DNA of 64,000 nucleotides from NCBI GenBank assembly GCA_965237875.1, contig CBDEGP010000002.1, positions 1,054,001-1,118,000 on the forward strand. The letters run 5' to 3'. This stretch comes from DAOUJI01 sp965237875 (GTDB taxonomy: Bacteria; Chloroflexota; Dehalococcoidia; Lucifugimonadales; JAGWBF01). How positions within the stretch are numbered: the first letter of the stretch is position 1; each line of letters begins with the position of its first letter. The notes beneath the pieces are model-generated. The model was not told the DNA's origin, made no database searches, and saw only the letters and a program-made list of their open reading frames with translations. Positions 25,533 to 34,388 of this stretch are shown here, in pieces. A program made the translations under genes and the position numbers.

Positions 25533-28500
25533 ATGCTACCCTCGCCCCTCCCCCTCCCGATTACTAGCCCCAAGTATGCCTCCAGCCCCGGTCGTCACCG
25601 GTTTCCAACTCCCGCATTCTACGCCCCACTGCTCCTGGTCACGATCGCGACCCTTCTCTTCGGACTGTCTGCAGTTCCCTCGAACGTCTCGGCCCAGAGC
25701 AACGGTCCCAAGCCCACCAACATGACCGCTCAGGTGGTCGACGGCGGCGTCCTGCTCAACTGGGACGCACCCGCTGAGGACGCCTCGTCGGTAACTGGCT
25801 ACCAGATATTGCGTCGGAATCCCTGGAATGGCGAGACCGAACTGATCATCTTGGTGGCTGACACCACTTCGACCGATACCAGCTACACCGACGCCACAGC
25901 CACCGAATCGGGAGTGCGGTACACCTATGGGGTGAAGGCGCTGCGGGGAAGCTTGAAGAGCGGTCTGTCCAACCGTGCCTTCGCCAGACTACCGGAGGAG
26001 ATATGTCCGGAAGGAGGCTCCGACCCGGTGGAGGTAGAGGTAACAGCCGTTCCCATAGTGGTGGAGTCTACGACCAACGACTATTTCGTACTCTATGTAC
26101 GACACGAGTCGGGCGACAGCGAGGTTGATCTACCCGTTTCGGTGTCCCTGGGCGAAGACGGAACTACCACGCTCGCCGAGAACGTGACGTCGCTACCCAA
26201 GGAGCGCTACCGGGTGGAGAAGTTTTCCGTCGCCGATCCGGCCGACGTTGACGGCGACTGTGCCGACGACATCACCGAACTGAGCGACCCGGGAAACATG
26301 AACCCGGTAAACCCGGCCGCCCCTATCAAACTCGGTGCCGGAGCCGTGGCCGTTACTGATGGAGGAACTTTCGAGGAGCTCTCCGCCCAGGAATTGAGTG
26401 AGGCCTTTTACTACCTACTCGATGAAGATCCAAGTGAAGGCAGAATCTCGTACATGAGATTCATCCTGTTCGACATGGACACCGACCGTCCAGGTGTCTA
26501 CTTCGCCAACACTGCGGCGTGGACACGCCACGGAGAATTCGTGGATGCCCTCGGCCTGGATTGGCACGGTATAGTTAGAGGCGAGATCGCCTACCAGCCG
26601 CATCTTGTCGCCCCCAACGACAGCCAGGGGGTCTACTCCTTCAGGCTCAGCACATTCAACTTCGACCACCCCTTCGACGTCATGGACCGCGCGTACACGC
26701 TGCTAGCGGCAAGCATGCCGCTCCTAAACGACAACCTCGCCCTTCATCTGCGAAACTATGAACTTCCGTTCTCTCAGGACCTCTTGCCTCTGTACAGAGA
26801 TTCGCGTATCGACGTTGTGTTCGACGAGCATATCTTTCCCGACACCGCGTTCCAGGCCTTGAATACGGGGGAAGCTTACGGCCTACTGCGATCTCGGGGT
26901 CCGGACGAGCGCCCCCAATCCCGAGAAATCGTGATATATGAAGCACTGCCCAACAATCTACCTCGCGTTGCCGGGATAATCTCCAGCGCACCTCAGACAC
27001 CTCTGTCCCATGTCAACCTGCGTGCCGTGCAAGACGGATTGCCCAATGCCTTCATCCGTGATGCTCACGAGAACACAGACATCGATTCCCTTCTAGGCAG
27101 CTTTGTCCATTACACGGTGACTGAGGACGGGTGGACCTTGCGCGCCGCAACACCCGAGGAGGTCGAGACCCACTACGCCGCGATCCTCCCCTCGCAGGAC
27201 CAGACTCCTCAGCGCGACCTCTCGGTCACGTCGATTACCCCTCTAAGCCAAATTGACTTCGAGGACTGGGACGCCTTCGGCGTTAAGGCGGCCAACGTGG
27301 CCGTGCTGAACGATCTGAGTTTCCAGAGCCCGACGGCAACCGCGCCCAACGGGTTCGCCGTGCCACTCTATTTCTACGACCATGTGGTCGTGCTGAGCGA
27401 GCCGAGTTCTCAGAGCCCGCCGGTAACCTTCCCCAACGGGTTTGCCGTGCCATTCTATTTCTACGACGAGTTCATGAAGGCCAATGACTTCTATGACGAG
27501 GTCGAACAAATGCTGGCGGTCCCTGGTTTTCACTCGGACTTCGACATCCAGGAGGCCGAACTCAAGAAGCTGCGCAAGAAAATCAAGAAGGGAACTACAC
27601 CCGAGTGGATAGAAACGGCGTTGACCCAAATGCACGCGACTTACCCCGAGGGAACCTCCCTACGCTACCGGTCCAGCACCAACAACGAAGACCTGCCGGG
27701 GTTCAATGGCGCGGGACTGTACGACTCCAAGACCCAGCATCCCGAGGAGACGATGGAGGATGGAATCTCCAAGTCCCTCAAGCAAGTTTATGCGAGTCTG
27801 TGGAACTTCCGGGCTTTCACCCAACGCGAGTTCCATCGCGTCGATCACCTGACAACGGCTATGGGAGTGCTTGTCCACCCCAACTACTCGGACGAGCTGG
27901 CCAACGGTGTGGCTGTGAGCTTCGACCCCGTCTATGGCAGAGACGGATGGTACTACGTCAACGCGCAGCTCGGCGAGGATCTCGTCACCAATCCCGACGC
28001 GCTCTCGACGCCAGAGGAGCTTCTGGTTACGAGGTATGAGTTTCCCGTAGTACTCGCTACCTCGAACCTCTTGCCGCCCGGAGAACTCCTCTTAAGCCGT
28101 TCGCAACAGTATCAGTTGCGAAGCCACCTCGAGGTAATACATGAAAAATTCGCGGAGTTGTACGACCCAGAAGCCGGTGAACCCTTTGCTATGGAAATCG
28201 AGTTCAAGATAACGAGCGACAATGTTCTATCCATCAAGCAGGCTCGTCCCTGGGTCTTTGGCCCTGCGGAGGCAGCCGGACCTACGCCGCTGACCGCCAG
28301 CATTCACGACGCACCTGAGAACCACGACGGACAGAATGCCTTTACCTTCGAGCTGCGCTTCAGCGAGGAGCCTGACCCCGACCTCAGCTACAGGACGCTG
28401 CGGGACCACGCCCTGGGGGTGACCGGCGGCGCGGTTACGGGGGTGAGGCGGCTGGACAGTACAAGCAACGTCCGATGGGAGATCACCGTCTCACCGGAGT

Positions 28501-31500
28501 CTGAGGCGGAAGTCATGGTGGTGTTACCGGTCACGACCGATTGTGAGGACGAAGGGGCCATCTGCACCGAGGATGGCCGAATGCTGTCTGCTGAGTTGAC
28601 CCTGGCCATCGGACCTGCAGCGCCTCCCAACAACCCCGCCACGGGAGGGCCGACCATAAGCGGGACATCCCGGGTGGACGAGACGCTGGCGGCGGACACG
28701 TCCGGCATTGGGGACGAGGACGGGCTGAGCGGTGCGACGTTCAGCTACCAGTGGATGCGGAACGACGGGAGAACGGTCACGGCCATAGCCGGAGCCACGG
28801 GCGCAAGCTACACGCTGGTGGATGCCGACGAGGGCAAAATCATCCGGGTCCAGGTGAGCTTCACCGACGACCGCGGCAACGAGGAGACTCTGAGCAGCGC
28901 CGCCACGGCGACGGTGCAGGCACCTCCCGGCAACCCGGCCACGGGAGCGCCGACCGTAAGCGGGACGGTCCAGGTGGGCGAGACGCTGGCGGCGGACACG
29001 TCTGGCATCTCAGACGCCGATGGCCTGAGCGGTGCGACGTTCAGCTACCAGTGGATGGGGAACGACGGGAGTGGCGAGGCCGACATAGCCGGAGCCACGG
29101 GCGCAAGCTACACGCTGGTGGATGCCGACGAGGGCAAGACCATCACGGTCCAGGTGAGCTTCACCGACGACCGCGGCAACGAGGAGACTCTGAGCAGCGC
29201 CGCCACGGCGACAGTGCAGGCACGTCCCAACAACCCGGCCACGGGAGCGCCGACCGTAAGCGGGACGGTCCAGGTGGGCGAGACGCTGGCGGCGGAGACG
29301 TCCGGCATTGGGGACGAGGACGGGCTGAGCGGTGCGACGTTCAGCTACCAGTGGATGCGGAACGACGGGAGCACCGACGCGGCCATAGCCGGAGCCACGG
29401 TCGCAACCTACACGCTGGTGGATGCCGACGAGGGCAAGACCGTCACGGTCCAGGTGAGCTTCACCGACGACCGCGGCAACGAGGAGACTCTGAGCAGCGC
29501 CGCCACGGCGACGGTGCAGGCACCTCCCGGCAACCCGGCCACGGGAGCGCCGACCGTAAGCGGGACGGTCCAGGTGGGCGAGACGCTGGCGGCGGACACG
29601 TCTGGCATCTCAGACGCCGATGGCCTGAGCGGTGCGACGTTCAGCTACCAGTGGATGGGGAACGACGGGAGTGGCGAGGCCGACATAGCCGGAGCCACGG
29701 GCGCAAGCTACACGCTGGTGGATGCCGACGAGGGCAAGACCATCACGGTCCAGGTGAGCTTCACCGACGACCGCGGCAACGAGGAGACTCTGAGCAGCGC
29801 CGCCACGGCGACAGTGCAGGCACGTCCCAACAACCCGGCCACGGGAGCGCCGACCGTAAGCGGGACGGTCCAGGTGGGCGAGACGCTGGCGGCGGAGACG
29901 TCCGGCATTGGGGACGAGGACGGGCTGAGCGGTGCGACGTTCAGCTACCAGTGGATGCGGAACGACGGGAGAACGGTCACGGCCATAGCCGGAGCCACGG
30001 GCGCAAGCTACACGCTGGTGGATGCCGACGAGGGCAAAATCATCCGGGTCCAGGTGAGCTTCACCGACGACCGCGGCAACGAGGAGACTCTGAGCAGCGC
30101 CGCCACGGCGACAGTGCAGGCACGTCCCAACAACCCGGCCACGGGAGCGCCGACCGTAAGCGGGACGGTCCAGGTGGGCGAGACGCTGGCGGCGGAGACG
30201 TCCGGCATTGGGGACGAGGACGGGCTGAGCGGTGCGACGTTCAGCTACCAGTGGATGCGGAACGACGGGAGCACCGACGCGGCCATAGCCGGAGCCACGG
30301 TCGCAACCTACACGCTGGTGGATGCCGACGAGGGCAAGACCGTCACGGTCCAGGTGAGCTTCACCGACGACCGCGGCAACGAGGAGACTCTGAGCAGCGC
30401 CGCCACGGCTGCGGTGACGGCGCGACCGATGCCGCTGACCGCCAGCATTCACGACGCTCCTGAGAACCACGACGGACAGAATGCCTTTACCTTCGAGCTG
30501 CGCTTCAGCGAGGAGCCTGACCTGAGCTACAGGACGTTGCGGAACCACTCCTTCACGGTGACTGGCGGCGCGGTGACCAACGCTCGGCGGCTGGCCCCTC
30601 CCGGCAACGTCCGATGGGAGATTACTGTCTTACCGGACTCTGATGCCGAAGTAACGGTGGTCTTGCCGGTCACCGCCGATTGTGAGGACGAAGGAGCCAT
30701 CTGCATCGAGAACGGCCGAATGCTGTCCGCTGTAGCGACCCTGGCCGTCGGAGGACCTGTAGAGGAGGAAGAGCAGACACCGGCGGAGAACACGCCGGCT
30801 ACGGGTGTACCCACCATAAGTGGGACGGCCCAGGTGGGAGAGACGCTCATGGCGGACACGTCCGGCATCGCCGACGCCGACGGCCTGAGCAACGCAACAT
30901 ACAACTACCAATGGATTCGGAACGACGGTAGTGCCGACGCGGACATCCATGGTGCGACGGACTCGACATTCACACTCACTTCGGACGATGAGGGCAAGTC
31001 CATAAAGGTACGGGTAACCTTCACTGACGACGCCGGCAACGAAGAGGAGTTGACCAGCAACGCGGTATTGGAGTTGGCGACAGAGCCGACAGACCGGCCC
31101 CACAGCCTCACGGCCACGGTATCCGGCGACGTCATAATCCTGACGTGGCAGTACACGGACAACTATGGTGGGAACACCTACCAGATATTGCGCCACCGGC
31201 CGGAACTGGGTGAACCCGAACCACTGATATATGTGGACTACACCCAAAGCAGCGGCTCAACCTTTACGGACACAGAGGTGGAGCCGGGCGTGCTCTACGT
31301 ATACCGGGTGAAGGCGGTAGTTGATTTCTTTGGCAGCCTTGGCGAGGCGTCAGATGCCGCAGAGGTTAGAATGCCGGATTCGCAGACCGTCTCGGAACCC
31401 GTTCCGCCCGCTCCAGCAGAGACCAACACACCGGCGACAGGGGCACCTGCCATCACCGGCATGGCCCACGTGGGAGAGACGCTCATGGCGGACACGTCCG

Positions 31501-33029
31501 GCATCGCCGACGCCGACGGCCTGAGCAACGCAACATACAACTACCAATGGATTCGGAACGACGGTAGTGCCGACGCGGACATCCATGGTGCGGCGGACTC
31601 GACATTCACACTCACTTCGGACGATGAGGGCAAGTCCATAAAGGTACGGGTAACCTTCACTGACGACGCCGGCAACGGAGAGGAGTTGACCAGCAACGCG
31701 GTATTGGGGTTGGCGGCAGAGCCGACAGACCGGCCCCACAGCCTCACGGTCACGGTATCCGGCGACGTCATAATCCTGACGTGGCAATACACGGACAACT
31801 ATGGTGGGAACACCTACCAGATATTGCGCCACAGGCCGGAACTGGGTGAACCCGAACCACTGATATATGTGGACTACACCCAAAGCAGCGGCTCAACCTT
31901 TACGGACACAGAGGTGGAGCCGGGCGTGCTCTACGTATACCGGGTGAAGGCGGTAGTTGATTTCTTTGGCAGCCTTGGCGAGGCGTCAGATGCCGCAGAG
32001 GTTAGAATGCCGGATTCGCAGACCGTCTTGGAACCCGTTCCGCCCGCTCCAGCAGAGACCAACACACCGGCGACAGGGGCACCTGCCATCACCGGCGTGG
32101 CGCGCGTGGGTGAGACGCTCACGGCGGACACGTCCGGCATCGCCGATGCCGATGGTCTGAGCAACGCAACCTTCAGCTACCAGTGGATGCGGAATGACGG
32201 GAGTGGCGACGCGGACATAGCCGGAGCCACGGGTGCAACTTACACGCTGGTGGATGCCGACGAGGGCAAGACCATCAGGGTGAGGGCAAGCTTCACCGAC
32301 GATGCTGAAAATGAGGAAACTCTTACCAGCGCCGCCACGGCGGCAGTTGGAGCACGTCCCAACAGCCCGGCCACGGGAGCGCCGACCATAAGCGGGACGG
32401 CCCAGGTGGGCGAGACCCTGACGGCGAACACGTCCGGCATCGCCGATGCCGATGGTCTGAGCAACGCAACCTTCAGCTACCAGTGGATCCGGAATGACGG
32501 GAGCGAGGACACGGACATAGCCGGAGCCACGGGCGCAACCTACACGCTGGTGGATGCCGACGAGGGCAAGACCGTCAGGGTCCGGGTGGCATTTGTCGAT
32601 GACAGGGGCCATCAGGAAACGCGCACCGGCGCCGCGACAGCCGCCACCGTCCCGGCTCCGGATAGCGCGTCGGAGACAGAGGAGGAGGACGGTTCCGTCT
32701 GGTCGGCGACGATGACGGCGGGGCTGCTCTACGACGGATACGGGTACAGCTCCTTTGCGGGAGCCGCGGGCGAGCTTTCCGATGCCGCATTCGATCTTGA
32801 TGGCGTCACATACACAATCAAGACGGTTGTGGCTTGGGGTTGGATTTACATCATGGTGGACAGGGAACTGCCCACAGGACTCACATTCGAGGTGGACGGG
32901 GCACGGTTCAATCTGAGCGATGCATCGTTAACGACCTACAGTTACGCCTCCGAATACCGGTGGTCTGAGGCCGAGACTAACTGGTCCGAGGGAGACAACG
33001 TGCAGCTGGCGCTGTACAGCGTGGATTGA
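25533..33029 (+). CDS. Giant secreted protein: FN3, dikinase-like (PPDK_N) core, Ig-like repeats
   Basis: 2,498 aa. Signal peptide with cleavage near NVSA-QSNG (about 54), then an FN3 domain (58-150), a beta-rich region with a Ca-site-like DVDGDCADD, a segment resembling the PEP-utiliser swivelling domain (GIISSAPQTPLSHVNLRA, about 490) and a PPDK_N/ATP-grasp-like domain (FGVKAANVA about 580 to 910, with LRYRSSTNNEDLPGFNGAGL). Inside it, 28 residues are doubled (NGFAVPLYFYD / NGFAVPFYFYD). Then come a recurring two-Cys domain (DCEDEGAIC), six 100-residue Ig-like repeats (GAPTVSGTVQVGETL... FSYQWM), more Ig and FN3 units and a C-terminal beta domain. No LPXTG or SLH anchor. Probably a surface or secreted adhesin-like protein; whether the dikinase part has activity outside the cell is unknown. 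Confidence 0.85.
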   Translation: MLPSPLPLPITSPKYASSPGRHRFPTPAFYAPLLLVTIATLLFGLSAVPSNVSAQSNGPKPTNMTAQVVDGGVLLNWDAPAEDASSVTGYQILRRNPWNGETELIILVADTTSTDTSYTDATATESGVRYTYGVKALRGSLKSGLSNRAFARLPEEICPEGGSDPVEVEVTAVPIVVESTTNDYFVLYVRHESGDSEVDLPVSVSLGEDGTTTLAENVTSLPKERYRVEKFSVADPADVDGDCADDITELSDPGNMNPVNPAAPIKLGAGAVAVTDGGTFEELSAQELSEAFYYLLDEDPSEGRISYMRFILFDMDTDRPGVYFANTAAWTRHGEFVDALGLDWHGIVRGEIAYQPHLVAPNDSQGVYSFRLSTFNFDHPFDVMDRAYTLLAASMPLLNDNLALHLRNYELPFSQDLLPLYRDSRIDVVFDEHIFPDTAFQALNTGEAYGLLRSRGPDERPQSREIVIYEALPNNLPRVAGIISSAPQTPLSHVNLRAVQDGLPNAFIRDAHENTDIDSLLGSFVHYTVTEDGWTLRAATPEEVETHYAAILPSQDQTPQRDLSVTSITPLSQIDFEDWDAFGVKAANVAVLNDLSFQSPTATAPNGFAVPLYFYDHVVVLSEPSSQSPPVTFPNGFAVPFYFYDEFMKANDFYDEVEQMLAVPGFHSDFDIQEAELKKLRKKIKKGTTPEWIETALTQMHATYPEGTSLRYRSSTNNEDLPGFNGAGLYDSKTQHPEETMEDGISKSLKQVYASLWNFRAFTQREFHRVDHLTTAMGVLVHPNYSDELANGVAVSFDPVYGRDGWYYVNAQLGEDLVTNPDALSTPEELLVTRYEFPVVLATSNLLPPGELLLSRSQQYQLRSHLEVIHEKFAELYDPEAGEPFAMEIEFKITSDNVLSIKQARPWVFGPAEAAGPTPLTASIHDAPENHDGQNAFTFELRFSEEPDPDLSYRTLRDHALGVTGGAVTGVRRLDSTSNVRWEITVSPESEAEVMVVLPVTTDCEDEGAICTEDGRMLSAELTLAIGPAAPPNNPATGGPTISGTSRVDETLAADTSGIGDEDGLSGATFSYQWMRNDGRTVTAIAGATGASYTLVDADEGKIIRVQVSFTDDRGNEETLSSAATATVQAPPGNPATGAPTVSGTVQVGETLAADTSGISDADGLSGATFSYQWMGNDGSGEADIAGATGASYTLVDADEGKTITVQVSFTDDRGNEETLSSAATATVQARPNNPATGAPTVSGTVQVGETLAAETSGIGDEDGLSGATFSYQWMRNDGSTDAAIAGATVATYTLVDADEGKTVTVQVSFTDDRGNEETLSSAATATVQAPPGNPATGAPTVSGTVQVGETLAADTSGISDADGLSGATFSYQWMGNDGSGEADIAGATGASYTLVDADEGKTITVQVSFTDDRGNEETLSSAATATVQARPNNPATGAPTVSGTVQVGETLAAETSGIGDEDGLSGATFSYQWMRNDGRTVTAIAGATGASYTLVDADEGKIIRVQVSFTDDRGNEETLSSAATATVQARPNNPATGAPTVSGTVQVGETLAAETSGIGDEDGLSGATFSYQWMRNDGSTDAAIAGATVATYTLVDADEGKTVTVQVSFTDDRGNEETLSSAATAAVTARPMPLTASIHDAPENHDGQNAFTFELRFSEEPDLSYRTLRNHSFTVTGGAVTNARRLAPPGNVRWEITVLPDSDAEVTVVLPVTADCEDEGAICIENGRMLSAVATLAVGGPVEEEEQTPAENTPATGVPTISGTAQVGETLMADTSGIADADGLSNATYNYQWIRNDGSADADIHGATDSTFTLTSDDEGKSIKVRVTFTDDAGNEEELTSNAVLELATEPTDRPHSLTATVSGDVIILTWQYTDNYGGNTYQILRHRPELGEPEPLIYVDYTQSSGSTFTDTEVEPGVLYVYRVKAVVDFFGSLGEASDAAEVRMPDSQTVSEPVPPAPAETNTPATGAPAITGMAHVGETLMADTSGIADADGLSNATYNYQWIRNDGSADADIHGAADSTFTLTSDDEGKSIKVRVTFTDDAGNGEELTSNAVLGLAAEPTDRPHSLTVTVSGDVIILTWQYTDNYGGNTYQILRHRPELGEPEPLIYVDYTQSSGSTFTDTEVEPGVLYVYRVKAVVDFFGSLGEASDAAEVRMPDSQTVLEPVPPAPAETNTPATGAPAITGVARVGETLTADTSGIADADGLSNATFSYQWMRNDGSGDADIAGATGATYTLVDADEGKTIRVRASFTDDAENEETLTSAATAAVGARPNSPATGAPTISGTAQVGETLTANTSGIADADGLSNATFSYQWIRNDGSEDTDIAGATGATYTLVDADEGKTVRVRVAFVDDRGHQETRTGAATAATVPAPDSASETEEEDGSVWSATMTAGLLYDGYGYSSFAGAAGELSDAAFDLDGVTYTIKTVVAWGWIYIMVDRELPTGLTFEVDGARFNLSDASLTTYSYASEYRWSEAETNWSEGDNVQLALYSVD
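28621..30420 (+). repeat. Six near-identical 300-bp tandem repeats
   Basis: Units start every 300 bp (28621, 28921, 29221, 29521, 29821, 30121), each encoding one Ig-like domain. Unit types read A, B, C, B, A', C by their variable loop (GRTVTAIAG, GSGEADIAG or GSTDAAIAG). Units 2 and 4 are practically identical over the whole 300 bp, as are 3 and 6. This implies recent duplication or gene conversion. Confidence 0.9.
30834..32105 (+). repeat. Two 636-bp tandem repeats (Ig-like + FN3)
   Basis: Bases 30834-31469 and 31470-32105 are nearly identical, each encoding one Ig-like unit (YNYQWIRNDGSADADIHGA) and one FN3 unit (VIILTWQYTDNYGGNTYQIL). The spacing of the shared GAGACGCTC sites is 636 bp, keeping the frame. 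Confidence 0.85.
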
Positions 33030-33107
33030 ACCTTGGATTGGTGAACGTGCATGAAAGGGCGCGATGATGGCGCTGCCTGATCTGACCGACGACCTGAGCC
33101 TGAGGCA

Positions 33108-33434
33108 ATGCCGCGACAGCGCACTCATTCCAACAGAAACCGCTACGCTCTCCCGGACGATTTCCCCCAACGCCTGGTGTGGTTCCAGCAGCAGTCCGGC
33201 CTGTCGTGGGCGGAGATCGCACGTCGCCTCGGGATCGAGCGCCTGCCCGGTCACTCCCAACCGAACCTTGCGAGGGTCGCCATCCGCTCCTACATGAAGC
33301 GCCACGGGGTCGCGACCGAGGGATACCAGGTCAATCTGAGCGTCGGGGCGAACACGATTACGCTGACGGTGACATCGGCCGACGGTCAGGCAACCAAAAC
33401 CTACACGATCACGGTTACTCGTGAGGCGAGCTAG
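33108..33434 (+). CDS. Chimeric HTH protein with cadherin-like tail
   Basis: 108 aa. The first ~45 residues (MPRQRTHSNRNRYALPDDFP, then SGLSWAEIARRLGIE) match a small HTH family with a copy at 58652. The normal C-terminal half of that family is replaced: residues about 75-108 (YQVNLSVGANTITLTVTSAD, then TYTITVTREAS) are the end of a cadherin-like beta-sandwich repeat as found in bacterial surface proteins. The gene starts 78 bp after the giant gene. It is probably a recombination product; whether it still binds DNA is doubtful. Confidence 0.5.
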   Translation: MPRQRTHSNRNRYALPDDFPQRLVWFQQQSGLSWAEIARRLGIERLPGHSQPNLARVAIRSYMKRHGVATEGYQVNLSVGANTITLTVTSADGQATKTYTITVTREAS

Positions 33435-33495
33435 GAGCCAACCGACAATTGGCCCAAACCGTAAAAGGGAATGCCGGTAAAGGGCTCAGCGCCCC

Positions 33496-33598
33496 GTTCT
33501 CTCTCAACAGGTCGTCTTTTCGTTCCATTCTTCAACCTCTATTGGGCTGCGGTTGGCCCGGTGTTCCCGTCATCTCGCACCGGCTTGATGCGGCCTGA
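33496..33598. repeat. Direct repeat, right copy
   Basis: Second copy of the ~103-bp sequence at 25202-25304. It includes the would-be first codons of the kinase on the minus strand, with no kinase body following. Family-like DegV sequence stops at its border, so the junction of the duplication lies here. Confidence 0.85.
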
Positions 33599-34388
33599 AG
33601 GGGATGACAGACGCGCATGGCCCACCCGCGCTATGCGCGTCTGCCAGGCCGTCGCGAATGGCCAGGGCCCAGTCCGGGCCGGTGCTGTAGCTCACGTGCA
33701 TTCGGTGAATGGGGGCCAGCTCGCGCACTATCTGGATAATCCGGGCCATCGCCCTCCTGCGGGTGCGGGGACGGTCCACGGGGTGGGCCTCGCCGTCGCG
33801 GATGCTCAGGATGGGCTTGAACTAGAGCGCCCCGCCCAGGAGTGCCTGGGCCTTGCCTATGCGCCCGCCCTTTGCCAGATACTTCAGGGTGTCGACCACG
33901 ACAAAGCCGTGGTTTTGCCCAATCGACCGTTCCACCCGGCGTGCCGCTTCGCTGTGGTCTGACATCTCCCCGGCCCACCGCGCGGCGCTGATTGCGAGCA
34001 GGGCCTGGGCGCCCCCGGCAAGCTGGGAGTCCACGATTTCGATCCCTGACGCCGCGCCCAGCGACTCTCTGGCCTGGGCTGCGGAGTTGAGCGTGCCGCT
34101 CAGCTTGGCGCTCACGTGAATGGACACTACCTGGTGGCCCTGGTCCAGCAGCCGTCGGTAGACTTCCTGAAAATCGGCGACGGAGGGTTGGGATGTGGTG
34201 GGCAGGCTGGGGAGCTCCTCCAGGAGGGAATAGAAGCGGGCGGCGGTAATGTCCACGCCATCCCTGTAGGTCTCGCCGCCGATGGCGACGTACAGGGGCA
34301 CGACCGTGATGTCGCTGGCCCCCGCCACAGAAGGGGGCAAGTCCGACAGGCTATCGGTGACTATTCCAATCGCCATGAGACCGCCCAA
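33570..34388 (-). pseudogene. DegV family protein, broken
   Basis: The first 188 codons give a good DegV N-domain (IGIVTDSLSDLPPS, SQPSVADFQEVYRRLL, HVSAKLSGTLNSA, FVVVDTLKYLAKGGRIG). A TAG at 33822-33824 interrupts it at LLGGAL-stop-FKPIL; the same frame continues with DegV sequence (FKPILSIRDGEAHPVD, MHVSYSTGPDWALAIRDGLA) until it runs into the direct repeat near 33600. The C-terminal fatty-acid-binding part is therefore both stopped and cut off. DegV proteins bind fatty acids (FakB-type). The gene lies directly behind the second kinase, probably in its transcript. Most likely start is ATG 34376 (MAIGIVTDS). Confidence 0.75.

Noticed and set aside
28621..30420. Regular repeats as a possible CRISPR array
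   Set aside because: Units are 300 bp, coding and contiguous, without short repeats and unique spacers, and no cas genes are present.
28751..30463. 570-codon frame within the Ig repeat array, and antisense frames of 312 and 66 codons
   Set aside because: Shadow frames produced by the 300-bp repeats; they repeat the same RGDSEQRRHGD-type nonsense in each unit.
33822..33824. TAG in degV as pyrrolysine or programmed readthrough
   Set aside because: No known functional reason in this family, and the gene is also truncated at its 3' end, so decay is simpler.
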